This document shows, in pieces, positions 1 through 5,553 of a DNA stretch of 6,325 nt. This stretch comes from an uncultured Lachnospiraceae bacterium (lineage in GTDB: Bacteria; Bacillota; Clostridia; Lachnospirales; Lachnospiraceae), in the NCBI GenBank assembly GCA_902783735.1, contig CACZSE010000261.1:1-6325 (forward strand). The letters run 5' to 3'. The notes beneath the pieces were generated by a model. The model was not told the DNA's origin. It ran no database searches and worked only from the letters and a program-made list of their open reading frames with translations. The translations under genes and the position numbers were made by a program. Every line of letters starts with the position of its first letter. The first letter of the stretch is position 1.

Positions 1-63
1 AACGAGCTGGACAACGGTAATCTTACCGCCATACAGCTCGTCAATTATCTTAGGATATCTCAT
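1..63 (-). CDS. Possible 5' end of an unrecognised small ORF, runs off the left edge
   Basis: An ATG at 63-61 opens a frame that stays open for 21 codons to the window edge. It begins MRYPKIIDELYGG and continues KITVVQLV. I do not recognise the protein. No good Shine-Dalgarno sequence lies upstream; the 15 bases before the ATG are T/A-rich. It has the same orientation as the integrase remnant and starts 72 bp beyond its stop, so it could be the next gene of a former mobile element. Most of the frame overlies a nested inverted repeat (2-41), which is unusual for plain coding DNA. The reading frame may therefore be accidental. Confidence 0.3.
   Translation of the reverse strand, partial: MRYPKIIDELYGGKITVVQLV
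2..41. repeat. Nested (two-tier) inverted repeat
   Basis: The outer arms ACGAGCTG (2-9) and CAGCTCGT (34-41) are perfect 8-bp complements. Inside them, CGGTAA (15-20) and TTACCG (23-28) are perfect 6-bp complements around a 2-nt centre. Exactly 5 nt separate inner and outer arms on each side, so both pairs share one dyad centre at 21.5. The 40-bp element could form a hairpin with a symmetric internal loop. A direct copy of AACGAGCT from position 1-8 recurs at 102-109. It overlaps a possible coding start, so a coincidence within coding sequence is not excluded. Confidence 0.6.
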
Positions 64-134
64 TTACAGAAAAACTTTCACACACTCTGGTAAGCAATAA
101 AAACGAGCTTCTTATGTTGGGGATATAACAAATC

Positions 135-416
135 TCATATTCCCCTTAGATAGTTATTGGCGACAATCTCGATCCTGTTATGACCAAGTGCTTTGGATGC
201 TAGTAACATAGCAGTCTTATCCAGTTTCTTTCCCTTTTCATCCTTTCTACAGCAATATACCTGAGACTGATACGCCCTTCCTAACCCAGGATGGAACTTA
301 TCGTAAGGTATGTCATCAATGGGCGCCAGTCTTTCCCTTCCGCCTTTCTCCTTAACGTATACGAAGTGAGACACATCCGTAAAGTTCATTGCATCCCTAC
401 ACATCGAAAGCCTCAA
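135..416 (-). pseudogene. Tyrosine recombinase (integrase) remnant, N-terminus and HxxR box missing
   Basis: An open frame of 93 codons (TTG at 416, stop TGA at 135-137) resembles the C-terminal catalytic part of phage or ICE tyrosine recombinases. KEKGGRERLAPI near residues 23-34 matches the beta-hairpin segment usually written GKGGRER-x-P. ALGHNRIEIVANNYLR near residues 76-91 matches the LGH...Y box, with the presumed nucleophilic Tyr ten residues after the His. Intact relatives have about 50 or more residues between these blocks, including the HxxR catalytic box. Here APIDD runs straight into IPYDKFHPGLGR, so that box is gone. The N-terminal arm-binding and core-binding domains are also absent, and in-frame stops lie just upstream of 416. 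It should be catalytically dead. The family call comes from motif recognition; an internal deletion is the simplest reading. Confidence 0.65.
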
Positions 417-457
417 ATTGGGGCTTCATTTTTTTTGATACGGATACCGTTTTATTG

Positions 458-476
458 GCGTGACATATTGTCACGC
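458..476. repeat. Perfect palindrome GCGTGACA-TAT-TGTCACGC
   Basis: Two 8-bp arms (458-465 and 469-476) are perfect inverted complements around a 3-nt centre. The arms carry the same TGACA/TGTCA core as the direct repeats that follow. Five T residues follow on the plus strand (477-481), so it could fold as a plus-strand intrinsic terminator. No plus-strand gene precedes it, however, and the shared core makes a dimeric protein-binding site at least as likely. Confidence 0.65.
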
Positions 477-544
477 TTTTTGTCACTTCTCTGTCACAAT
501 TATACGTTACAATTTGTCAGATTTTACCTATGACAAAACGTCAC
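458..544. repeat. Iteron-like array of TGTCAC motifs at about one-helical-turn spacing
   Basis: Plus-strand TGTCAC starts at 469, 481 and 492. A degenerate CGTTAC follows at 505, TGTCAG at 515 and CGTCAC at 539. The GTCA cores fall at 470, 482, 493, (506), 516 and 540, giving steps of 12, 11, 13, 10 and 24 bp, close to one or two turns of the helix. Inverted copies flank the set: GTGACA at 460-465 and ATGACA at 530-535. The last pairs with 540-543 as TGAC-n5-GTCA. Such phasing is typical of sites bound on one DNA face by a multimeric protein, as in iterons, integrase arm sites or operators. Which of these applies is not decidable here. Confidence 0.6.
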
Positions 545-546
545 AC

Positions 547-570
547 AGATATTAGAGATTAGATATTAGA
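547..570. repeat. Direct repeat AGATATTAGA, two copies, 14-bp period
   Basis: Exact 10-bp copies lie at 547-556 and 561-570, separated by GATT. A shortened third unit (GATTAT) follows. They sit immediately after the TGTCAC array and before the A+T-rich tract. No function can be assigned. Confidence 0.55.
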
Positions 571-653
571 TTATTATCTTCTGAGAAAACCTCATAAAAT
601 ATATATAAATTATAATAATATACGCGCGTAAGGATCCAAAAACAGGCCAAAAT

Positions 654-685
654 TTTTTACATATATTTTTACATATCGTTACATA
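654..685. repeat. Phased direct repeats TTTTTACATAT / TTACATA
   Basis: The 11-mer TTTTTACATAT occurs at 654-664 and 666-676, and its core TTACATA again at 679-685. The three cores start at 657, 669 and 679, so the steps are 12 and 10 bp, again near helical periodicity. Low complexity raises the chance background, but exact duplication of an 11-mer at a 12-bp period is notable. Confidence 0.5.
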
Positions 686-730
686 AACAGGGGGTTTTGA
701 GGGTAGTTTTAGTGATTTGTCAGACAATTC

Positions 731-775
731 CAAAAATAAGAAAACCCTTGAAAATACGGTGTTTTCAAGGGTTTT
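731..775 (-). terminator. Strong intrinsic terminator of tRNA-Gln (and possibly glnN)
   Basis: On the minus strand a perfect 14-bp stem is formed by AAAACCCTTGAAAA and its complement (plus-strand 741-754 with 762-775) around a 7-nt loop. The stem is followed by CTTATTTTT (740-732). It begins 3 nt beyond the discriminator base of tRNA-Gln. On the plus strand the stem is followed by AAGCA, so it acts in one direction only. Confidence 0.9.
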
Positions 776-778
776 AAG

Positions 779-851
779 CAGCGCTACTAGGATTCGAACC
801 TAGAAAATGACGGAGTCAGAGTCCGTTGCCTTACCATTTGGCGATAGCGCT
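779..851 (-). tRNA. tRNA-Gln, anticodon CUG
   Basis: Minus-strand positions 851-779 fold as a full 73-nt cloverleaf. The acceptor stem is AGCGCTA/TAGCGCT. The D-arm is GCC/GGC with loop AAATGGTAA. The anticodon stem is ACGGA/TCCGT with loop CTCTGAC, and the T-arm is CTAGG/CCTAG with loop TTCGAAT. The anticodon CTG occupies plus-strand 817-819, so it reads CAG (Gln). The variable region is 6 nt, one longer than the usual 5. The discriminator is G and no CCA is encoded. It lies about 100 bp downstream of glnN on the same strand, is preceded by a hairpin and followed at once by a terminator. tRNA genes are common integration targets, which fits the integrase remnant further left. Confidence 0.95.
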
Positions 852-856
852 ATATT

Positions 857-880
857 TGTGCTGACTTTGATGTCAGCACA
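857..880 (-). other. 9-bp hairpin just upstream of tRNA-Gln
   Basis: TGTGCTGAC and GTCAGCACA form a perfect 9-bp stem around a 6-nt loop, ending 5 nt before the mature 5' end of tRNA-Gln. No U-tract follows, so it is not a classic intrinsic terminator. It may stabilise or mark the 3' end of glnN mRNA, or lie in the 5' leader of the tRNA precursor near the RNase P cut site. Confidence 0.6.
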
Positions 881-884
881 TGTT

Positions 885-913
885 ATATTACATTATTTTA
901 ATGGATAATGCAA
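885..913 (-). promoter_or_regulatory. Weak candidate promoter for tRNA-Gln
   Basis: On the minus strand TTGCAT (913-908) and TAATAT (890-885) are spaced by 17 bp. This gives 3/6 and 4/6 matches to the housekeeping consensus, preceded by TG. Initiation would fall near the start of the 857-880 hairpin. The fit is modest in an A+T-rich spacer, and co-transcription with glnN is an equal alternative. Confidence 0.3.
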
Positions 914-955
914 GTATTTTTTTATCTTTTCAAGGTTTTTTTCAATACCAAAATA

Positions 956-3055
956 TTACACTTCAAATAACAGGTCTGCATATGTCGGGAAAGGCCAGTA
1001 ATCCTTATCAACTATACGTTCAAGTTCATCTGCGGTATGACGTAATTTATCCATTGCCGGTACTACCTTTTCACGGTAGTAGAAGGCCTGTTCTTTTCCT
1101 CTTTCCATAACAGAACCGATCTTTTCAATGGAAGAAAGCTCAACTCTTTCATTCTGCATGGCGGTAAGGAGACCGCCTACGCGCTTGAGCAGATCAGATG
1201 CTACGGTAGGATCACCGCCTGCTGCCTTGGTAGCATTTACCGTGTCTGCCAGCATGCCGGTAAATTCAATTACCGACGGAACAAGCTGCTTGTTGGCAAT
1301 ATCAACCATTGTAAGTGCCTCTATATTGATCGTCTTGGCATACTGTTCATAAAGTATCTCGGCACGTGATTCAAGCTCAGACTTGGTAAAGATACCAAAC
1401 TTTTCAAACAGCTTTGTGGCTTTCTCCGTTGTAAGAGCACTTACAGCCTCTACCATCGAGGGAATGTTCGGAAGTCCTCTTCTTGCAGCTTCATCAATCC
1501 ATTCCTGAGAATATCCGTCACCGTTAAATATGATCCTCTGATGCTCGGTCAGATATTTCTTTATAAGATCGTGAACCGCAACATCAAAGTCATCTGCTTT
1601 CTCAAGGACATCTGCTGCCTCGCAAAAGCTTTCCGCTACTATCGCATTCAGGATTATGTTGGGGCTTCCGATGGAATCGGAGCTTCCCACCATACGGAAT
1701 TCAAACTTGTTTCCGGTAAATGCAAAAGGTGAGGTTCTGTTTCTGTCGGTTGCATCTATCTCAAAGTCGGGAAGTGTTGAAACACCTGTTTGAAGCGTTC
1801 CGCCTTCTTTCAGATTTGATGCCTGGCCTGTTTCAACAAGCTGCTTAACAACATCTTCAAGCTGCTCTCCAAGGAAAACCGAAACTATGGCCGGAGGTGC
1901 TTCCATACCTCCGAGTCGATGATCATTTCCTACATTTGATGCACTCTGTCTTAACAGATCGGCATGGGTGTCAACAGCCTTGAGTATGCAGGCAAGAACC
2001 AGCAAAAACTGAATGTTTTCATTGGGACTTATGCCGGGCTCCAAAAGATTCAGACCATTGTCCGTAACTATGGACCAGTTGTTATGTTTGCCGGAACCGT
2101 TTACTCCGTCAAAAGGTTTTTCATGAAGAAGGCATCTTAAGCCGTGATGGCCGGCAACACGCTTTAATGTCTCCATGACAAGCTGATTGTGATCGACAGC
2201 AACATTTGCCGATTCATATATGGGAGCAAGTTCATGCTGGGCAGGTGCAACTTCATTGTGCTGCGTCTTTGACGTAATGCCCATCTTCCACAGTTCTATA
2301 TTTACATCGTGCATAAATGCACCAACGCGCTCTCTTATGACTCCAAAATAATGGTCGTCCATCTCCTGACCTTTAGGAGCGGGAGATCCGAATAATGTCC
2401 TTCCCGTAAATATAAGATCTTCCCTCTGAAGTGCCTTTGCCTGATCTACAAGGAAGTATTCCTGCTCGGCTCCGACACTGGGAGTTACTTTCGTAGCCTC
2501 GGTGTTTCCAAACAACCTGACTATTCTTACCGCCTGTTTACTGAGGGCTTCCATGGAACGAAGAAGCGGTGTCTTCTTATCCAGAGCTTCACCTGTATAT
2601 GAACAGAATGCCGTAGGGATGCAAAGTGTTGAACCTACCGCGGTTTCTTTCAAAAATGCGGGAGATGTTATATCCCAGGCCGTATATCCTCTGGCTTCAA
2701 ATGTAGCTCTCAGTCCACCTGATGGAAAAGAAGATGCATCCGGTTCGCCCTTAATAAGCTCCTTACCGGAAAACTCCATTATCATCTTGCCGTCCGAATC
2801 GGGATGCGTGATAAACGAATCATGCTTTTCCGCCGTGATCCCGGTTAAAGGCTGAAACCAATGTGTATAATGGGTTGCGCCCCTCTCAACAGCCCAGTCC
2901 TTCATGGCCTTGGCAACTATATCGGCTGTCGCTTTTGATAATTCTCCACCGTTTTTGATAACATCCTCTACTTCGGCGAAAGCCTCCGCAGGAAGTCTGT
3001 CACGCATTGTACCCATGGTGAATACATTGGATGCAAAAATCTCTTCTACGTTCAT
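956..3055 (-). CDS. glnN: Glutamine synthetase type III (GSIII)
   Basis: Cytoplasmic ATP-dependent ligase that makes glutamine from glutamate and ammonia, the entry point of nitrogen assimilation. The 699 residues match the usual GSIII length of about 700; GSI is near 450. An N-terminal GSIII segment contains [12 protein letters not shown] (61-72). [11 protein letters not shown] (194-204) carries catalytic metal-binding glutamates. [16 protein letters not shown] (313-328) fits the glutamine synthetase ATP-binding signature. [14 protein letters not shown] (376-389) and [16 protein letters not shown] (439-454) are active-site blocks of this class, followed by the long helical C-terminal extension. 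The frame is intact. The ATG at 3055 is preceded in frame by TAA, and family N-termini align with it. No clear Shine-Dalgarno stands at normal distance, only GGA 14-16 nt upstream. It lies 83 bp from trhP and 100 bp from tRNA-Gln. Confidence 0.97.
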   Translation of the reverse strand: MNVEEIFASNVFTMGTMRDRLPAEAFAEVEDVIKNGGELSKATADIVAKAMKDWAVERGATHYTHWFQPLTGITAEKHDSFITHPDSDGKMIMEFSGKELIKGEPDASSFPSGGLRATFEARGYTAWDITSPAFLKETAVGSTLCIPTAFCSYTGEALDKKTPLLRSMEALSKQAVRIVRLFGNTEATKVTPSVGAEQEYFLVDQAKALQREDLIFTGRTLFGSPAPKGQEMDDHYFGVIRERVGAFMHDVNIELWKMGITSKTQHNEVAPAQHELAPIYESANVAVDHNQLVMETLKRVAGHHGLRCLLHEKPFDGVNGSGKHNNWSIVTDNGLNLLEPGISPNENIQFLLVLACILKAVDTHADLLRQSASNVGNDHRLGGMEAPPAIVSVFLGEQLEDVVKQLVETGQASNLKEGGTLQTGVSTLPDFEIDATDRNRTSPFAFTGNKFEFRMVGSSDSIGSPNIILNAIVAESFCEAADVLEKADDFDVAVHDLIKKYLTEHQRIIFNGDGYSQEWIDEAARRGLPNIPSMVEAVSALTTEKATKLFEKFGIFTKSELESRAEILYEQYAKTINIEALTMVDIANKQLVPSVIEFTGMLADTVNATKAAGGDPTVASDLLKRVGGLLTAMQNERVELSSIEKIGSVMERGKEQAFYYREKVVPAMDKLRHTADELERIVDKDYWPFPTYADLLFEV

Positions 3056-3138
3056 TTTTTAATTCGATCCGATCTTTTTAATGATAGGATGCTTCCCTTC
3101 TCCCGTAATATCGGGGTTCTTCCCAAAACTGACTGTAT
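3056..3138 (-). promoter_or_regulatory. Leader region of glnN, with weak promoter candidate
   Basis: These 83 bp separate trhP from glnN. On the minus strand TATCAT (5/6 match to TATAAT) lies about 27 nt before the glnN ATG, but no convincing -35 stands 16-18 bp upstream. A short CCCG/CGGG stem (loop ATATTA) is present without a U-tract, so I see no intrinsic terminator for the trhP operon. glnN may be partly read through from it. I see no recognisable riboswitch or nitrogen-regulator site. Confidence 0.3.
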
Positions 3139-4374
3139 TTATTCTTCTTTTGTGTTTTTTACTCTTAATATGTCATAAATATCCGGCATGACACTCAGTT
3201 TAAGATGTATCTCCTGTCCCGGATGAGGACATGAATCTACAGCTTCACCGTCAGAATTATACATGGCTTCCACGCATGTTGCAATATTTTCTCCGTCCGG
3301 CTTCATGATCTCGATCTCATCACCCACGCAGAACTTATTTTTCTGTTCTATCACAGCCCTGCCGTCTTTGTCAATAAATGAAACCGTTCCCAGATATATA
3401 TATTCGTTTATATATGTATTGCTGTCATATACCTGCGCTTCATCGGACGGTTTTCCAAAATAAAAGCCGGTAGTGAACCTGCGATAAGTACACTTGGCTA
3501 TCTCTTCACGATACCAGTCCATGTTTGCCCGGTATACATCAATACCCTTTTTTAGATCATCAAGCGCCCTTCTGTATGTTCTTGCAACCGTTGCTACATA
3601 CAAAGCCGTCTTCATGCGTCCTTCTATCTTAAATGAGTCTATGCCTGCATCCAACAGCTCAGGTATATATTCTATCATGCACAGATCTTTGGAATTGAAA
3701 ATGTACGTTCCTCTGTCATTTTCATACACAGGAAAATACTCTCCGGGACGTGATTCTTCCATGACTGCATATTTCCACCTGCAGGGATGTGTACATGCGC
3801 CCTGATTGGCATCTCTTCCGGTAAAGAAATTACTCAAAAGACACCTTCCGGAATAAGATATGCACATGGCACCATGAACAAAGCTCTCTATTTCCATTTC
3901 TTCAGGGATATGCTCGCGGATCTGTTTTAGTTCTCCAAGAGAAAGCTCTCTTGCACTTACTACTCTTTTGGCTCCCTGTTTCCACCAGAAATCATAGGTA
4001 AGGTAATTTGTATTATTTGCCTGTGTTGAAATGTGGATGTCGATCTTTGGACACTCCTCCTTTGCAAGAGTAAACATTCCCGGGTCAGAGATAATAAGAG
4101 CATCGGGACCAATCTCCTTCAGCTCTCTAAAATAGTCTCTTGCACCCTTAAGATCTTCATTGTGGGCAAGTATATTTGCCGTCACATATACCTTTACATT
4201 TCTCTCATGGGCAAAAGCAATACCTTCTTTCATGTCCTGTGGGCTGAAATTCTTCGCTTTAGCCCTCAGCCCGAAAGCTTCACCGCCGATATAAACAGCA
4301 TCTGCGCCATAGATAACTGCCGTTTTGAGCACTTCAAGATTGCTCGCAGGCACCAGTAACTCAGTTTTTCTCAT
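3139..4374 (-). CDS. trhP: U32-family protein, tRNA U34 hydroxylation (TrhP/YrrO type)
   Basis: Annotated as peptidase U32 by family. Characterised relatives (E. coli TrhP/YegQ, B. subtilis YrrN and YrrO) are required for prephenate-dependent hydroxylation of wobble uridine to 5-hydroxyuridine in tRNA. The 411 residues match the YrrO-type length. A TIM-barrel-like N-terminus contains GADAVYIGGEAFGLRA (23-38). The U32 signature runs from ESFVHGAMC to GRCLLS (163-181). GRDANQGACTHPC (186-198) and KDLCMIEYIPELLDAGIDS (229-247) follow, then FKIEGR (248-253). Conserved cysteines are at 171, 178, 194, 198 and 232. A beta-rich U32 C-terminal domain covers about 325-405. The ATG lies 5 nt after the trmR stop, with AAGGA about 9 nt upstream. 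Direct adjacency to trmR supports the tRNA role over proteolysis. Bacillus has two such paralogues in tandem; only one is present here. Confidence 0.85.
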   Translation of the reverse strand: MRKTELLVPASNLEVLKTAVIYGADAVYIGGEAFGLRAKAKNFSPQDMKEGIAFAHERNVKVYVTANILAHNEDLKGARDYFRELKEIGPDALIISDPGMFTLAKEECPKIDIHISTQANNTNYLTYDFWWKQGAKRVVSARELSLGELKQIREHIPEEMEIESFVHGAMCISYSGRCLLSNFFTGRDANQGACTHPCRWKYAVMEESRPGEYFPVYENDRGTYIFNSKDLCMIEYIPELLDAGIDSFKIEGRMKTALYVATVARTYRRALDDLKKGIDVYRANMDWYREEIAKCTYRRFTTGFYFGKPSDEAQVYDSNTYINEYIYLGTVSFIDKDGRAVIEQKNKFCVGDEIEIMKPDGENIATCVEAMYNSDGEAVDSCPHPGQEIHLKLSVMPDIYDILRVKNTKEE

Positions 4375-4379
4375 TCTTC

Positions 4380-5018
4380 TTATTCCTTAATACTTACGGT
4401 AATACCGTCTCCTACCGGAAGTATCACCGTTGTCAGAGCAGCATTATGCTTTAACTCGTATAGATATTCTCTCATGCGATTGTGTATAGTGCGATTTCTT
4501 CTTTCAATGGCATATTTAGACTCAATGATATCACCATCCTGAAGAACATTATCAGAAATAAGTGTTCCTCCGTTTTTTAAGAGTCTCAATATATCCGGCA
4601 GATAATTTATGTACTGTCCTTTCGCAGCATCCATAAATATCAGATCATATTCATCCTTTAATCCCGGCAGTACCTTCAAAGCATCTCCCTCTATGAGCGT
4701 GATACTGTCCGATTTATTGTATCGTTCGAAATTTGCTCTGGCTATCGGTATTCTGGGTTCATAATTTTCGATCGTAGTAATATGACATCCCGACGGAGCA
4801 TACTCACTCATAAGAAGAGCCGAGAAACCTATGGCCGTTCCCACTTCGAGTATCTTCATGGGCCGTACACTTTTCATCGTGTACTTCAGATATGCCTGCA
4901 TATCCTTTCGGATGATCGGAACAAAAGTCTCAAGCGCATATTTTTCCAGTTCATCGAGATAAGCCGGATTGCCCGGATCAAGCGAATTGATAAATGAAAC
5001 GGTTCTTTCGTCAACCAT
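4380..5018 (-). CDS. trmR: SAM-dependent O-methyltransferase, likely tRNA 5-hydroxyuridine methyltransferase
   Basis: Cytoplasmic class I methyltransferase of the YrrM/TrmR group within the catechol-O-methyltransferase-like family. B. subtilis TrmR converts ho5U34 to mo5U34 in tRNA. The 212 residues match the family length. SAM motif I is ILEVGTAIGFSALLM (56-70), with acidic residue E84 after the second strand (TTIENY, 81-86). FMDAAKGQY (128-136) and SDNVLQDG (155-162) supply the aspartates and Asn expected to bind the divalent metal. The ATG overlaps the upstream stop by one base (TAATG), with a purine-rich AGAGGA site before it, suggesting translational coupling. trhP follows after 5 nt and would make its substrate. 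The alternative is a small-molecule O-methyltransferase; the pairing with a U32 gene makes TrmR more likely. Confidence 0.85.
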   Translation of the reverse strand: MVDERTVSFINSLDPGNPAYLDELEKYALETFVPIIRKDMQAYLKYTMKSVRPMKILEVGTAIGFSALLMSEYAPSGCHITTIENYEPRIPIARANFERYNKSDSITLIEGDALKVLPGLKDEYDLIFMDAAKGQYINYLPDILRLLKNGGTLISDNVLQDGDIIESKYAIERRNRTIHNRMREYLYELKHNAALTTVILPVGDGITVSIKE

Positions 5019-5551
5019 TACTCTTCCTCTTCTTTCGCTTCTGACTCAGGCACTTCCCCTTCAGGCACTTCTTCATCCTGTTCTTCCTGGGAAACCTCTA
5101 AAAGTTCTTCGTCCTCATCTGACTTAAACGGAAGCGCATTACCGTCAGCATTGAACAAAAGATCTTCCTCGTTCTCCTCTTCTACGCCTGCCATGACGTT
5201 TATCATCTCTTCAGCTGTCATTGTCGTATTCAGATCATATTTGCCGGGCTTTATCTTACCGTGGTTCTCGCTTACCAGCTCCTGTAAAAGGAAAAGCTTA
5301 CCGTCTCTTATAAGGCCCTTACTCTCAAGCATTTTCCCGACCTCAAGTGCCGAATGCTCTTCGCCTATGGATACAGATATGTTTGTTCCGTCACCGCTTA
5401 ATGTAACCGGCGGTTCGGTAAAGACTCTGTATCCGTAATTATATGCCAATATCGCATACTTACGGATAAACATTACCACTATAAATCCGATAACAATCTT
5501 TATCGCCGTTGAAAAAATGGAACCTATCAGTTCTTTTATGTTGTCACTCAT
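5018..5551 (-). CDS. Short MltG/YceG-like membrane protein without catalytic domain
   Basis: The frame is open from 5608, but I choose the ATG at 5551 (177 aa). It lies 2 nt after the RNase J stop, with AAGAGG 7 nt upstream, whereas the upstream start would overlap rnj by 55 bp. A single membrane helix covers about residues 12-34 (AIKIVIGFIVVMFI). The extracytoplasmic part has a LysM-like MltG subdomain: ISVSIGEEHSALEVGKMLESKG (two blocks, about 58-79), then KIKPGKYDLNTTMTAEEMINVM in outline (about 99-120). The C-terminus is a long acidic Glu/Asp tail (124-177). Full MltG endolytic transglycosylases exceed 300 residues and carry a catalytic YceG core with an essential Glu; that core is absent. 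The place before trmR and trhP matches yrrL (mltG) of Bacillus. A scaffold or regulatory role is inference. Confidence 0.75.
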   Translation of the reverse strand: MSDNIKELIGSIFSTAIKIVIGFIVVMFIRKYAILAYNYGYRVFTEPPVTLSGDGTNISVSIGEEHSALEVGKMLESKGLIRDGKLFLLQELVSENHGKIKPGKYDLNTTMTAEEMINVMAGVEEENEEDLLFNADGNALPFKSDEDEELLEVSQEEQDEEVPEGEVPESEAKEEEE

Positions 5552-5553
5552 TA

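Larger units (their letters stand above)
417..740. other. Non-coding, AT-rich, repeat-dense stretch between integrase remnant and tRNA
   Basis: I find no credible gene on either strand. The stretch holds several families of short phased repeats, listed separately: a TGTCAC array, AGATATTAGA and TTTTTACATAT duplications. It also has an almost pure A+T run at about 593-620 next to the perfect palindrome TACGCGCGTA (621-630), and a T8 run at 429-436. A perfect TATAAT on the minus strand (504-499) lies inside the TGTCAC array, but no good -35 box stands 16-18 bp upstream of it. The composition contrasts sharply with the coding DNA to the right and suggests acquired or regulatory DNA. Confidence 0.7.

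Noticed and set aside
458..481. Plus-strand intrinsic terminator (palindrome followed by T5)
   Set aside because: The shape fits, but no plus-strand gene ends here, and the arms share the TGTCAC core with the neighbouring array. I list it as a palindrome instead.
499..504. Minus-strand promoter for the integrase remnant based on TATAAT
   Set aside because: The -10 is perfect, but positions 16-18 bp upstream give GTAAAA/GGTAAA rather than a -35 box. In A+T-rich DNA this alone is not enough for a separate call.
291..533. Plus-strand open frame of 80 codons
   Set aside because: It lies opposite the integrase remnant and runs into the repeat array. It has no recognisable domain and no convincing start signal.
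458..690. CRISPR array
   Set aside because: Repeat units are 6-11 bp with 10-14-bp periods, far too short for CRISPR repeats and spacers, and no cas gene is present.
2502..2855. Plus-strand open frames opposite glnN, trhP, trmR, the MltG-like gene and rnj
   Set aside because: All lie antisense to strongly conserved genes and show no family features; they are by-products of codon usage on the other strand.
3056..3138. Glutamine riboswitch or other known leader RNA before glnN
   Set aside because: Only 83 bp are available and there is no recognisable conserved core or strong pairing.
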